Numbered from the stretch's first letter, positions 23,188 to 35,358 are shown. The stretch: 64,000 bases of DNA from Heterobasidion occidentale (GCA_039111635.1 JBCAQO010000007.1:2294001-2358000), one strand, 5' to 3'. Notes: a model not told the origin generated them from the sequence alone. Numbers and translations are program-made.

Positions 23188-25984
23188 TCAGTGTGCATGT
23201 AATTCAGCGCCTTCTTCTTGCATCTATATAATGCATCAACATTGAGCGTTCTCGAGTCCATAAGTGAACATATTGTACTTACCCAGGGACGGTCCTTGCC
23301 TCCATACTTTCTCGGAGGGCGTTCGAAGCATGATACCTTTTCAATCTCCTCCTTGCTGTATAGCGGTAGTACGATGCCGAGCTCATAATTGGTAATCTGC
23401 ACAGCCAGATCAGAATCCGATGGACGGCATGACCCTGTACAGAAAAAATTGTGAACGAGGGTCTTCAACGCACGTTCGAGATGGGCGTGAACCCGGAGCC
23501 AGACAGCGTCCCCCAAGCAGAGGGTGTGAAGTTATGCGATCCGACGTATGTCCATCCAATGACTCGTCTCTTCTCCTTGCCGTCAGCGTCGATGATTTCG
23601 ATATCGTCGTCAGACTCCGTGTCCACAGTAGTTGACCGAGACGAGTTTTCGGAAGCAGTGATATCCTCAAAGGTTGCTATCATCATCTACAGATGCGATG
23701 CGAGTTAAACGAAAAGAATGCACGGATGAAATGGCGAGCCCAGTCACCTTGCTATGCATTAGCACTTTACCCCTCTTACTCCTTGACTCCACGAACAATT
23801 CACGGGGAAACTTTGCCCCCTCCCACTGATTCTTCCTACAAAACATTGTACCCCCACCCTGGTATTGCACCGTCAATTATATGCACTTTCATAATAAGCA
23901 TGGATAAAAAATCGGACCTTTTCTCCAAGCACGCTCCCTTGGACCCATGCGCGCGTCGGGAACAAGATTTTGACCGGTGGCCACGGCAGCTTTGCTCGGC
24001 GTGACTTGGGTTCATCTAGCCATTTCTCGGGGCTCTCCCCAGACGCGGAACCGTAGAACTCGTTCACCCACTGGGTGCTGTACGTCCCAATCGACGAGCC
24101 CTGTGATGCAGGAACACGATCAGGAATTGAAGAAGGGAAAAATGAAGGTTTCATGAGCACGCAACCCAGGTACAGAAAATTGGAGCGAGCCTTAGCGGCC
24201 GAGAGGCTCGATGGGGTGTGGAATGGAAGGGGAACAAGCGTGAGCGCGTACCTGATACTCGACTGTCACGCGCCTCGACTTGCCCGCCTCGGCGCCAATC
24301 TCGCGTAGCGCCTTCATCAGCGCCGTATGGCCCGTTCTGATCACATTTGGCCAGCCTTCATGTTTGCCTGCCACGCTCGGCACGAGCTTTGCGCGGACTC
24401 GGGTGAAATCGTACGCCGTGCGTAATGCGCCGGGGTGCAACGACGGAAATGGCATCGTCGGGTGCTAATGAAGATGGGTCATCTAGATTTGAAGAATAGG
24501 TCGTAAGGCCGCGCTTACATCGTTGTGGACGAAGCTAGTCAATGCTGGGCCGACGTTAAGCGCCTTCAACACGCGCTCGAATGCCGTCGGGAAGTCAGAT
24601 GCCTTCGGATCATGGGCGATCGGAGTCTGTCTGATGGGGATGTCTTGTACCCAGACGGTCTATTAGAGAATGAAAAGGAGATGAGCCGTTACGGGGACGC
24701 GCACGGCCGAGCGGTCGATGCCAAGTTGGACATACATTCTCGATGTCGCGCCAATCAAAGTCAACTAAGTTAGCGGTGGAGATAACCACGCGCAAACGGC
24801 CGGATTTATAAAACAACTGGCCATTGGAAGATGATATTTGTTTGAGCATGAAACGAGTCTTTGGAGGAACTTTGACAAACCAGGAAGAACTGGGTGGAAG
24901 AAGGCAAAGAGATGTCGAAGCATTCAGTAACAGATCAATATTGTCATTAGAGCTAGGACTTACTTTCATGTGCATCACGCCTCGCCCACCACGCAGCAAC
25001 GGTGTCACTCTGATCCAATTGTGCAGTATCTGCTTGATTGTAGGCTCGCTCCCATTTGCGGGCTGGGTCACGAGTACTACAGGCGTTGTCCGATCGAAGA
25101 AATTGGAGATCCATTCGATGTCGTGCGCGTAAGTCGAGATGATCGCCTGTGCTATCTCAGATTTCTGGTGTATGCGCATCCCGCCGGATTAGAGGAAAAT
25201 CAGAGACATCCAATAGTTGTGAGAATGATGGAAAGTGGAATTGAGAGGGAAGACATACGTCGCCGATAATCTCAGACAGTCTCCAGACAGGCTTTCCATC
25301 CTCCCCATTCTTCCCTCTCTCAACATGCTTATTCGCGGTCTGACGTATCTCACTGCCCCAGAAAAGTCCCTCCTCAGCTTTTGCCTTCCCGCGCGCTGAT
25401 GATGTTGAAGTGGCGGCAGCAGTGGAGGTTGAGGCCGCGGAGGAGCTGCGCAGCGATTCTTCTCTGGAAGAAGATTGAGAACTCGTCGTTGTGTGTTGTC
25501 GTTTACAAGACGGTGCCCCGGCGTACCCACTGCTGCCAGCACCGCCTTTACTGTCGTCGTCACCGTCGTCGTCTACTGGTCGCAATCTCTTCTGTCGCTC
25601 CAGACGTGCACGTTCGAGCTCCGCCCGCTCGGACAGGAATGGAGAAGCCGCCGATGAGCTTCCAGCTCCAGGTTGAGTTTCGTTCTGGCCGCGCGCAGAA
25701 GTCTGGTTATGTAGAGGTGGCACTCGCGAAGTCGAGGAATGAGATTCGTTTGCAGACGCCTCTATTGCTCGTCGCAGCTGTTCCTGAAACCTAGCCTCCT
25801 GATCATCTTCAAGCGCTTCACGTTGATCGTTGTTGTTGCGTGCTTCACCCCGAATATTATTCCTTCCAGCTTGTGATTCTTTGAGACTGAGCGCAATCGC
25901 CCTAAATCTGAAGGTCAAAGGGCAGAAAGGCAGAGACTTGGGTAAGAAATCAACGAACATTGCGATGTCGTCTTCTTCGGACAT
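23188..25984 (-). CDS. TDP1: Tyrosyl-DNA phosphodiesterase 1 (TDP1)
   Basis: TDP1 hydrolyses 3'-phosphotyrosyl bonds left by stalled topoisomerase I, a nuclear DNA-repair reaction of the phospholipase D superfamily. Exon 1 (25984-25259, 242 codons) is N-terminal: an acidic start, then a segment like a ubiquitin-interacting motif (EEQLRRAIEASANES-type, here QEQLRRAIEASANESH), then a Ser-rich linker, ending LSEIIGD. Later exons give SEIAQAIISTYAHDIEWI and the first HKD-type signature (GGRGVMHMK, with Asn in VVISTANLVDFDW). Further on are FPSLHPGALRTAYDFTRVR and the second signature (KVLMHSKMMIATF, then YVGSHNFTPSAWG). Both catalytic His/Lys pairs are present. The last exon after the intron starting in RPW is short and ends MQEEGAELHAH at TGA 23188. 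At least eight introns. A reverse CCAAT box lies about 140 bp upstream. Confidence 0.92.
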
Positions 25985-26381
25985 TCTTGAGTATGTGAGT
26001 AGTTTTGGGATGGTACAAAAAATAAAGTTATACAGGCCGATAAGGCGGACAGAGCAAGACGAGCAAGACGCGACGTTTCGCGTCCAACAATCGTGAAGGT
26101 CACGTGGAGTTGACTTCACGTCTGATTGGCTCAGGGGGACCTTTCATTGGGACATTGTAAAGAAAGCAGGGGGGAGAAAGTGTATGTTAACTTGTGAACC
26201 ATAAGTTGGAGACACAGAAGGGGAAAAAATGGAACATCTAACCTAACTGAAGCGGAGGCGAAGTCGAAAGTACATTTTTTCATCAAACTGCGTGCATAGC
26301 ATGGAGTCGAAGCGAACGCATCAGGGTCTCGTCAATCTCGAGACGACGAGATCGCGCCAAATTACATCATCGTCTAAAACC
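25985..26381. other. Intergenic region upstream of TDP1
   Basis: Short spacer between the TDP1 start and the 3' end of the FunK1 gene, both on the minus strand. It has an ATTGG (reverse CCAAT) at about 26124-26128 and a CACGTG E-box-like core near 26101, which are plausible TDP1 promoter elements. Confidence 0.4.
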
Positions 26382-28645
26382 TCAATAATTCCGTTCACTT
26401 GCTGACTGCGAATTCAAGCTGTCAATCACATCAGTAAACGCACTGCGAAGCCATTCATAAGTATACGGCGTGTCTGCAGACACCGTTGTGCTATACAGCA
26501 TATTTTGATGCCGGAACTCCTTCGGGGGAATAGGAAGAGGTATATATCTCAGCACATACGCGCGGAATTCGACAAGGAAGAATCGGAGGTGGTCTGTCAT
26601 CGCGAGGGGAAGGAATCGATCTGTCAATAAGCCATCCGACGCAAACGAAAATGGCCCCGCGGCCATCCGATTATCGAGAATGGAATGAACAGTCAGTCCA
26701 CCGAACGAGCGGTGGAAATAGCCCTTCAAGGTTCCCATTTCTTCCGGCGTAGAAATGTTCACGAGAGAAGTGAGCTTCCTCAAGATGCTGTAGACGAACA
26801 CCCACGCAAACGACTCGATATCATGTTTGTGAAGTTGCTTCACATCGATTCTTGATTCAATGGCTGAGAGGAGCTCTATTGCCATAAATTGCATGGTCCC
26901 CTACGCGAAATATATCACCAGATGAATATCAAGTAGGTAAAAGAAATGTTATAGGTCATGAACTCACTGTGATCACAATGCCGCGTTCAACTTGCCGGAT
27001 TGCCAGGGTTTCAGACTGCGTGTTCGTTGTCGAACTGTCCTGCGTTTCAGGCGAAGCAAATTCTAAATCTGTGATAAATCCTTCATGTCCAGGCAGCGCA
27101 CGAGCAGGATCTGCAGCGAGGAGAACGTTCCCAGCACTTATGTCACGGTGCAGGATGCCTTGTTTGTACAAAAACTGATGCCCTGCATACGTTTCGGGTC
27201 AGGTTCGTGCAAGATTGATCGTACAATAGAGCCTGTAGCCCTTACCATCGAGCGCTGCGCGCATTCCCTTGAGTAACTCCAAGTCGGAAGAGTATTCCCA
27301 AAGGGGACGGCCTACTGTTTTCATGATCAAGCGGTGGAGAACGATATTCGGAGCGAACGCATCGAAGGCTTCGCCACGCAAATGGCGTACTGTGATCACA
27401 TCGCGTTGTTTCCAATTGCGATGGAGGTTGGCTTTCGTCTTTCGAAGGTCTGGGCGTGGATCACGCACGTCCCCACCAACAATATAGCGAGCCAAGCCAT
27501 GATGAGTGCCCATGACCTTTTCGTAGATCGACGCCTCCGGTGAACGAGCATTAGTCCGCCACGTCGTCTTCAGTATACTGGCGGGACCTGTGAGAAGCCC
27601 AGTTTTTTTGACATACCGGCGGACTTTCCAAACCATCGTTCCTCGTCCTAGCAGCGAGAATGAGCTCCAGAGTGGATCCCCGATCGTGCACCAGGATCGT
27701 TGATGAGCATCTTCTCCGAGAGGCCCGACGATGAATGATGGAGTGAGCTTGCTGTTGTCTATCCCCGTCAATTGCTGGGTGGTCGCCCGATCCAGTTCAT
27801 AAATGGTCGGATCCTGACCGAGTTCTGTATCGGTCAGTCCGCAAGTGAGTGCGTGCACGACACAAATGAAATCCTTGGTATCTTTCAGCATGTCCAGCTG
27901 GGGAGAGAATGCGACACCGCCCCTGTCGAACCTTGCCACGCAGAACCCTGAACCAAAGATGAGAAGGCCTACAGAGAACAGCATGAATGGGCGAGCAGAC
28001 ATCAGGAGATGGGCATATCCCGCTGCTCGTACGATGATGGGTTCGAGATTGGACTTGGTCCCATCTTCTCTCGGTCCTTGTGACTTCAGCGTCGTCACCT
28101 CAACAAATGCGCTGCCGCCTCGCCAATTTGCGCAGTCGCTCTCGGCCTCCGAATCTACCAATACAAGATCCGTATCGACTTGAGGAAATCCGATCGTATG
28201 TCCACAATGGCCGAGAGGATCGAAAAATGGGCGCAAGACCCGTGGTCTCTGCGATTTGGTGGGAGCGGGGCTGTGAGCGAAGAAGTTTCGCACAAACTCA
28301 AATAGGGCGATCTACGAAATCTTGAGCAGTTCATAAAACCGACGACCGCAGCCACGTCGAACGCACCAGGTAAGGATACATATCTTTGTCCCGGCCTATC
28401 TGATTGTCATCTTCTGGACTATACATTGAGGAGAGGCGTTCCAATTCCCGCAGCCCCTTAATCGCTTCTTGCACCCTTCGGTCGGCAAGAAACTGCAGGT
28501 AGCATCGATCCAAGAGGCGCTTATCCACCTCGTCCTTACGAATCGCGGTAAAGACACGAACATCGTCGTAGACGACCTTGTCTATTAATTCTGCCTTGAG
28601 TGCTTCCCAAGCAGAAGATATGAAGATAGCACTTTGAGACGACAT
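26382..28645 (-). CDS. FunK1-type fungal protein kinase
   Basis: Member of the FunK1 kinase family, expanded in mushroom-forming fungi; targets unknown. Start ATG 28645. The N-terminal exon (ends DMYPYL) joins, over an intron of about 55 nt, an exon beginning IALFEFVRNFF. A ~350-residue exon follows with FIVGPLGEDAHQRSWCTIGD and GRGTMVWKVRR, the usual N-lobe region. The catalytic loop is HRDISAGNVLL and the metal-binding motif reads ITDLEFA, i.e. DLE in place of DFG as is usual in this family. The C-lobe has GTMQFMAIELL (APE-like) and KHDIESFAWVFVY, then runs to TAG 26382. At least three introns. The HRD Asp and the Asn are present, so it is likely an active kinase. Confidence 0.88.
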
Positions 28646-28807
28646 GGTAGAAGAAGAGATTGTTGGTAGGTCGCTTTATTCTAGTGATGACGTGGAGAAT
28701 TATGACTGTGCAACGTGTTTGCAACTAGATAACAAGCTGTTCTTTCTGAGAGCGATCCATTGGCTTCCATGGGAGAACCAGAAAGAAGAAGAATGATCAA
28801 ATTTCGG

Positions 28808-28841
28808 ATTGGCCAATCAAGTACTCATCCCTCCAGCCAAT
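28808..28841. promoter_or_regulatory. CCAAT cluster upstream of the FunK1 gene
   Basis: Overlapping ATTGG/CCAAT at 28808-28817 and a second CCAAT at 28837-28841. They lie 160-200 bp upstream of the FunK1 ATG and are candidate HAP/CBF sites. They also sit in the 3' flank of QCR2. Confidence 0.35.
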
Positions 28842-29008
28842 CACAGGCCTTGTTTCATGGCCTTCAAAATCTCTCGCAGTAAGAACGATCCAAAGATCAT
28901 TCCTCCAAAGTAAGATGAAAGGATAAGGACAAGGGAATTTTGAGCATCGACAGCTGTATCGTATGCAATGTCTAAGCTAACATGCGTCCAACTCTCTAAG
29001 CATCCGAC

Positions 29009-30674
29009 TTATGCGCTTAACCTGATCTCGTCTCCGTACGGCAGCGCGTGCACGTCGCCGACAGCGACGAACGTCGGCTTGCTCTTGAGCAGCTCCGCCG
29101 CGACCTTGGAGATCGCGGCCCCGTCGACGGCGCCGAACGCCTCGAGGCTCGCCTGCACGCCCCCAACCTGGCCCGTGAGCACCTTCGGCCCGAACGTGCC
29201 CACGAAGCCGTCCCTCGCTTCCACACCACCAGCGATCTCGAACCGCGCACGCGCGACGGACCGTGCGACCTCTTCCTTCTCCAAGGTCTTTCCAGCCGCG
29301 TTCTTCAGGACCTCGACCGCGGCCTTGGCGCCCTGCGCGACGGCGCTAGCGTCTGCGCCCTCGAAGAGCACGCCGAACAGCGCAGCGTCGCTATATGGAA
29401 GGAGAACCGTGCGCGCGCGGACGCCCGCCGGGAGCGCGATGGCGAGCGGCGAGGTGCCAGTGGCCCATTTGAGCGCAGGCGCCGGGGAGAGATGTGCAGA
29501 GAGCGCGTGCAGCGCGGGGGTCGCGGCGGTGGACAGACCAAAGCCGACGAAGACTGTCTGCGGGCCGTGTGCGCTCGCGACGCGGGTCGCACCGCCATGG
29601 TACGCCGACTTGACGGCCGCGATGGGGGTGGTTGCAGCAGCGGTGCCGGCGGACTTGGATGCGGCAAAGTTCTTCTCGAAGAGGGTTGCGAGGACATCCG
29701 GAGCGATGCCGGTACCGAGGAGGGCGACGTTGCTGAGGTCGGCTACGGCCTGCGCCTGGAAAGCGTGCACGTCTTCGGTGGTGATGGAGCCCGTGCGCTC
29801 AGCATCGGCGAAAAGAGAGTAGCCGAGCCCGCTGCGGAACGCGAGCGCATGGGCAAGCTCGAGGGCCTGTGTGGACGCGGTATGGGCGGCGGCGGCGGAC
29901 TCGGCGTGCACGGCGGGGAGGACGTATTCATTGAGTTCGTGGCGGGTGAATTTGGGGGAAGTAAGGAAGGATGTGAGGACGTCGACGAAGAAAGACCTAT
30001 GGAGAAAAATGGCGAGTATCAATTTCAATGAACGTTGGGGAGGGGAGAAGAGGGCGTACTCGTCACCGCGGAGGAATTCGGCAGTCAGGGCGAGGTGTTC
30101 GCGCGAGAGTGTTGAAGAGAGAACCCCTCCATACAGCTCGGTCTCGCGCACCGTACCCAAAGCAGAACGCTTGCCAGTGCTCTATTGACGAATATGATAT
30201 TAGCGCGATTGCGTGACGTTATGGAGAGTGAAAACAAGGAGGAACTGCAAGATAGCGTCCAAAATTCCTGCAGACGACGATATGCAAAGATGCATATGGC
30301 GACGGAAAACGAAGTGCTGCAAACAGGCGGCAAGTATGATTTCGCAGTGCTTCGAGACGGGATGCGCTGTACATTTTGCCATGCACCACGTCGCCAAAAC
30401 CAGCCGTCCCTACGAATCCTAACGCCGCGATATGCCCCCATCCCCATCCCCATCGCCCCTTGACCACAAAAACACGCACCTTGAATGCGAAATTCGAGAG
30501 GACATGGGCGACACCGGGCTTCTGCTCGTACCTGCTCCCTGCCTTCAACAGGACGGTGACGGACGAGGTGGGCTGGCCGTTGTCCACAGCGGCGACCTTG
30601 GCACCGCCCGCGGCGTCGACGACGGTGGCGAAACCGCGAGCGTGTGTGCGAGCTAAGCGTGTCGCCCGGAGCAT
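29009..30674 (-). CDS. QCR2: Ubiquinol-cytochrome c reductase core protein 2 (complex III)
   Basis: Core-2 subunit of mitochondrial complex III, an M16 peptidase-fold protein that acts structurally. Three exons in phase: 30674-30480, 30181-30060 and 29996-29009, giving 434 residues, near the usual length. The start MLRATRLARTHARGF is a typical basic mitochondrial presequence. M16-fold features follow: VTVLLKAGSRYEQKPGVAHV (no HxxEH zinc motif, as expected for core 2), TELYGGVLSSTLSREHLALT and ELAHALAFRSGLGYSLF. The C-terminal half has LSKVAAELLKSKPTFVAVGD-like sequence (AISKVAAELLKSKPTFVAVG) and ends EIRLSA. The first intron (about 298 nt) is long for this genome. A shorter 5' segment with another ATG (MPENC) lies upstream but lacks presequence character. 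Confidence 0.92.
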
Positions 30675-31044
30675 GGATGTGAGGTGGATGGAAATAAGAA
30701 AGTCGGTTTTCGGTCGCAAACACGCTCGACCTCGGCAATTCTCGGGCACCGCGCTTAGTCATCCGTTCTCACCTGGTACAATCCCGATCCCCTCATTTCC
30801 GGATCCGCTTGCCTTCGACCATGGGTGCAGGAGCTGTTCCGTTCTTATCCAGTACCACAGGAAACACAGCCAGTAGAAATTCGGATTCTCAACATCGATG
30901 CTCACGCACGCACAATCGAAATACGCAGAATATCAGCCAGATTGATCGCACACTAGTGCCTGGTTATCCGGTCCCATCTCCGGCGCTCATAGAGTGGGTG
31001 CATGTGGACATGTGCAGCTCGGCGTCTACTGAAAGCTGCTGTAC

Positions 31045-33741
31045 GTGGAAACTTCGAGATTTTCGACGATCCATATACCCATCGTGCAGCACCTAGTGGT
31101 ATGTAGCTTCCCTCAAACATTTTCGCTCGCTTCACTCCCTGATCGCTTTCCGTCACCAGCGGAGCATACAACGAGCTTGGTCTCAGGAGTGAGTCCGCAC
31201 AGGACATCGTTATCATCAGGATGGCAAGTGTTCATCGCTCATCCTCAAGTACACCTCGCTGATTCTGATCGATCTGGCATTGAACAGGCTGAGCAGGAGG
31301 AGGAAGCTATTGTCATTGCTCGCGAAATGCTCGATCTCATCCCCCCTGGTGACCCGCTACGCCCCTCCGTCCTCAACGGCCTCGCGGGTAGCTTAAGCCT
31401 TCGTTTCGAGCGGACAGGACAGATGCAGGATCTTGAGGAAGGGATCAGATATGTTCGCGAAGCGCTCGCACTGCAAGGTCCTGGTCATTCGGATCGCGCC
31501 CACACTCTCATCACCTTCGCAGATATGTTGGGCCGTCGTCTTGAGCGGACAGGTCAGATGCAGGATAGTGAGAAAGCGATCGAATATACTTGCGAAGCCC
31601 TTAAGCTCCATCCTCCCCTTTTGGATCTTCCCCATTTTCTCAGTCGCCTCGCATATCACTTGCATAATCGTTTCAGGCAGACAGGACAGATCCAGGAGTT
31701 TGAGGAAGCGATCGAATTTTCTCGCGGTGCGCTCGCGCTCGCGCCAGCTGGTCATCCGGATCTCCCCTTCTTACTCGACAACCTCGCAATTTACTTGTGT
31801 TCTCGTTCCAACCAGACAGGAGAGATGCCATTTCTTGAGGTTTCGATCGCAATCCATCGCACAGCGCTCGCTCACCGACCCCTTGGTCATACGGATCGCC
31901 CTTGTGCCCTCTACAACCTCGCAGTTGGACTGCACACTCGCTTCGGGTGGGAAGGACAGATGCAGGACCTCGAAGAGGCCATAGAATATCATCGGGAAGC
32001 ACTCAACATTTGTCCTCCGGGGCCTTCTCATGCTATCTTTCTTCCTGGTCTCTCTTCAGCTTTGTTGACTCGCTTTCGAACGACATCCACAGAGGTCGAT
32101 TTAAGAGAAGCCTTAGATGTGCTTGCTACTGCAACTGAAATTCGGACTGCCTCTGTGCGGAAAAAACTCTCCATTGCAAAAGTGTGGGTCGAGTCAGCTC
32201 GCGAGTTTGGACACGACTCCATTCTTTCGGCATATGCCAAATGCTTAGTCCTTCTTCAACACAACCTTGCTATCGGCCCCAGCTTGGAGTTTCAGTGGGA
32301 ATCTCTGACCAGAGACTCTTCTTCGACTGCAGTCGATGCTGCATCATCTGCGATTGACGCAGGGCAGCTAGATATCGCAATCGAGATGCTGGAGCAAGGA
32401 AGAGCCTTACTTTGGTCCAGAATGAAGGGTTATAGGCAGCCTGTCCAAGAGCTTCGCGCCGTCAACGAAGCACTTGCCGATGAGTTCGAGACGGTCAGCA
32501 ATCAGTTAGAGAAGCTTGCCACTTCAAAGCCGCGTTCGACAAGTGGTGCATCAGAACGCGGCCCAATATTCAGCACTGCATGGGATGACATGTGGACTGA
32601 ACAGCGTACGCTGTCAGATAGATGGGATGCGATAGTCAGACAGATCCGTCAGATTGAAGAGTTCGCGGATTTTCTACAGCCAGTACCATTCGGACGTCTC
32701 AAGCACGCCGCTGCCGAAGGACCTGTCATTATCGTTAACGTCTCTTCGTACAGATCGGATGCTTTGATCCTCCGCGACGCCACTTCTTATCCTACCCTCG
32801 TTCGCCTCACGGACTCATTATACGACCAAGTCGGAACACTATCTGATCAGCTCAGCCGACTTCGTAGGCAGGATGTGCGTACTAGTGCTGCAGTGATGCA
32901 GGATGTTTTGTGCGCGCTCTGGAAACTCGTCGCTCAGCCAGTGGTCGATCAACTCAGGATTCTGGGTGTTGTGGAGAAATCTAGGATTTGGTGGTGTCCG
33001 ACTGGAAAGCTCTGCTCTCTCCCACTGCACGCTGCTCATTCCTTTGTCACAGGCGAAAGTGGTCTTCCTGATATATTTGTATCCTCTTACACTCCGACAC
33101 TCTCTTCCCTCATTTCCGCAAGGGAAAACATGCCTGTGATCCGATCTAAATACCCCCAACTCCTTGCTGTCGGTCGACCAGACGACTTTCTACGGCGTGT
33201 GAATGCGGAGTTGGAGGAGATACAGGGCTTCGGAGATTTCGTTGATACCCTTATCGAGGATCAGGCAACGCCCGATGCAGTGCTCACGGATCTTCAAACC
33301 CACCCGTGGGCTCACATTGCTTGCCATGGTCATCTGGACGACGCACAACCGTTCAAGTCCTCGTTTGAACTATATGGAGGCTCCCGCTTGACTATGAAGG
33401 ATCTCCTGCAAGCCCGCCTTCCCAACGCAGAGTTCGCATTCCTATCTGCCTGCCATAGTGCTGCAGGCGACTATGCCCACACGCCAGACGAGGTTCTGCA
33501 CCTCGCTGCGGCGACGCAATTCTGCGGGTTCCGGAGTGTTGTCGGGACGCTGTGGGGAATGGCGGATGACGACGGGCCGATGCTCTCTCGGGAGTTCTAC
33601 AAGTACATGTTCCGCCACAAGGACCCAGAAAAACTGGACTTGAAGGATTCGGCGATGGCGCTGATGTCTGGAATCAATGCGTTGAGGAAGGCGGGAGCTC
33701 CGACTCACCATTGGGCTGTGTTTGTCCACATCGGTGCATGA
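31045..33741 (+). CDS. TPR-CHAT protein (caspase-like peptidase family)
   Basis: The open frame spans 31045-33741 (898 codons), but 31045 is not an ATG and the real N-terminus is unresolved. A likely acceptor ends at about 31285, and the first in-frame ATG is 31327. Upstream, 30837-30960 encodes a segment (ETQPVEIRILNIDAHARTI) typical of the N-terminus in this family, so further exons are likely. Residues 90-420 are tandem TPR-like units of about 45 residues with FERTGQMQDLEEGI-type and REALAL-type helices. The C-terminal CHAT domain holds WAHIACHGHLDD with the catalytic His and FAFLSACHSAAGD with the catalytic Cys. It ends FRSVVGTLWGMADDDGP, then HHWAVFVHIGA. CHAT is a caspase/separase-related peptidase fold. 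In fungi such proteins are variable accessory genes, often discussed with programmed cell death or non-self response; the substrate is unknown. Both catalytic residues are present. Confidence 0.87.
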   Translation: METSRFSTIHIPIVQHLVVCSFPQTFSLASLPDRFPSPAEHTTSLVSGVSPHRTSLSSGWQVFIAHPQVHLADSDRSGIEQAEQEEEAIVIAREMLDLIPPGDPLRPSVLNGLAGSLSLRFERTGQMQDLEEGIRYVREALALQGPGHSDRAHTLITFADMLGRRLERTGQMQDSEKAIEYTCEALKLHPPLLDLPHFLSRLAYHLHNRFRQTGQIQEFEEAIEFSRGALALAPAGHPDLPFLLDNLAIYLCSRSNQTGEMPFLEVSIAIHRTALAHRPLGHTDRPCALYNLAVGLHTRFGWEGQMQDLEEAIEYHREALNICPPGPSHAIFLPGLSSALLTRFRTTSTEVDLREALDVLATATEIRTASVRKKLSIAKVWVESAREFGHDSILSAYAKCLVLLQHNLAIGPSLEFQWESLTRDSSSTAVDAASSAIDAGQLDIAIEMLEQGRALLWSRMKGYRQPVQELRAVNEALADEFETVSNQLEKLATSKPRSTSGASERGPIFSTAWDDMWTEQRTLSDRWDAIVRQIRQIEEFADFLQPVPFGRLKHAAAEGPVIIVNVSSYRSDALILRDATSYPTLVRLTDSLYDQVGTLSDQLSRLRRQDVRTSAAVMQDVLCALWKLVAQPVVDQLRILGVVEKSRIWWCPTGKLCSLPLHAAHSFVTGESGLPDIFVSSYTPTLSSLISARENMPVIRSKYPQLLAVGRPDDFLRRVNAELEEIQGFGDFVDTLIEDQATPDAVLTDLQTHPWAHIACHGHLDDAQPFKSSFELYGGSRLTMKDLLQARLPNAEFAFLSACHSAAGDYAHTPDEVLHLAAATQFCGFRSVVGTLWGMADDDGPMLSREFYKYMFRHKDPEKLDLKDSAMALMSGINALRKAGAPTHHWAVFVHIGA

Positions 33742-34615
33742 CGGACGTCGACGATATATCGATCAATGTTTCCTACGTGTTTCCGTCGGCGACATTCCAC
33801 TCACGACTATGCCGTAGAGAATCCCCAACTTGTGAGTGTCGAAGAAGAACACCGTCCTTTCACACTTCTCTGTATTCGGAATTTGTAGTTTTTCTTATGA
33901 CTTTTCTTTGGCTGGTTCAGTCATGACCTCGCTATTCACGTTGGGACCTCGCACAGAGATCGTTGTCATTGTCTTGGCTCTGTTCACTCGCACTTGTATC
34001 GCTCCTCCATTTGTTTTCAATTTCTTCTGCTGTGCTCCTTTGCTGTCCTTTGCTTTGCTTGTTTGCTGTTCCTTGATTTGCTCGTATGCTGTCCTTGCTA
34101 CTACTGCTTTGTTCACATCAATTTTTTGCTTTACGAGAAGTCAGTCGTACAGTCATTTTTGAGAACATAATACACAATGAGCACATTACCTTGCTGTTGG
34201 ACAGATGACGATGCTGGCTAGGCAATTGGAGGTCCGGAAAAGCTCCCGTGGAAAGTGATGTCTCACACAAGGTGGGGGGAGTGTCAGCAATGCACGTCTG
34301 TAAGACAGCTATATGGTAGAGTTGTCTTACGGACGACTCCTGAAGATAGGAAAGTGAGAATGATGCTATTTTCAATTGTTTTTAGCTCATCACGCGTTTG
34401 TGCGACAGATTTCTATCCCCATACTCATCGTACCAACTGGTTTCGCACTTGGGTTAGAGAGAAAACATGATCTCACGTCAGGCAAAGACTTCAAAGTGGA
34501 GGTCGGAAAGTGCTAGCGCTGCATGATACTGATATGTGTCTAATATGGACCAAAGCATACACAATTTTGTCGCACAGGGGCCATGATAAACAAGGCACAA
34601 ACAAACCACAGCATA
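33742..34615. other. Intergenic region with a hairpin
   Basis: AT-rich spacer after the CHAT gene. The minus strand has a short Lys/Gln-rich frame (33895-34116) that I do not recognise. An imperfect inverted repeat with 16-bp arms (14 matches) occupies 34295-34335. No other feature seen. Confidence 0.4.
34295..34335. repeat. Imperfect hairpin
   Basis: Arms CGTCTGTAAGACAGCT (34295-34310) and AGTTGTCTTACGGACG (34320-34335) are reverse complements at 14 of 16 positions with a 9-nt loop. No flanking duplication is evident. It may be a terminator-like structure or a small repeat remnant. Confidence 0.5.
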
Positions 34616-35358
34616 CTATTCAAACGGCATGGAATAGAGAGTCCATTCCATCGCTTTGAGCGACCGACACTCTCGTTCGTAATCAGGAAAGATCGGCAAC
34701 GCCACCTCCCGCCATCCTACAGGAACTCGAGCCTCCGGAATCCCAACATCAACAGCGACGCAAGCATACTCAAAGTACGCAGGATACCACCCGGCCATCT
34801 CCCAATCTATCATCCAAAGCTTGTCGGAGGCGTCGAGAATCAAATTTCTTGGGGATATATCCTGGTGAGTGAACACGAGCGGATGAGACTCGCTGAAGTG
34901 GTCTATACGTCCGGCTGCTCCCGAAAGGATCAGTCGATGGTTGAGCCATCCCACCAGCTCAGCATTCGTCTTGAACGGGCCTGCACCGTAGGCCGTAAAC
35001 CAGACTCCTTGGCAACGTCCGCCGCCAAAAGGCCCCGGAATCACCCCACAGGGTGCTGCGCAATTGGCTGAGATATCTAGCCAGCTGCGATAGGACGAAA
35101 CAACGCCGTGACTGGTCAAGTGATTGCCAAGCCTGCTGCAGGTTACGCCCATGAATGCAGCCCATGACGATGTAGGTGATGTGATGATACGAAAAGACGA
35201 GGTGGATAGGTGGCACAGGTATCGCTGTGTGTTCTCGGACGTAGATAGTGTTCTTGGCCTCGGTCAGAGACACTTCTACACCATACTTGACGACAAAGTT
35301 GTCACTTAATTTAACAACACAGCTACCGAGACGATGAAGGACTTGTCCCTGCGATATC

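Noticed and set aside
29048..30031. 327-codon plus-strand frame opposite QCR2
   Set aside because: High-GC antisense shadow; the minus strand is the conserved complex III subunit.
33895..34116. Lys/Gln-rich minus-strand frame resembling a transposase helix
   Set aside because: Only 73 codons, low complexity, no DDE or HTH motif.
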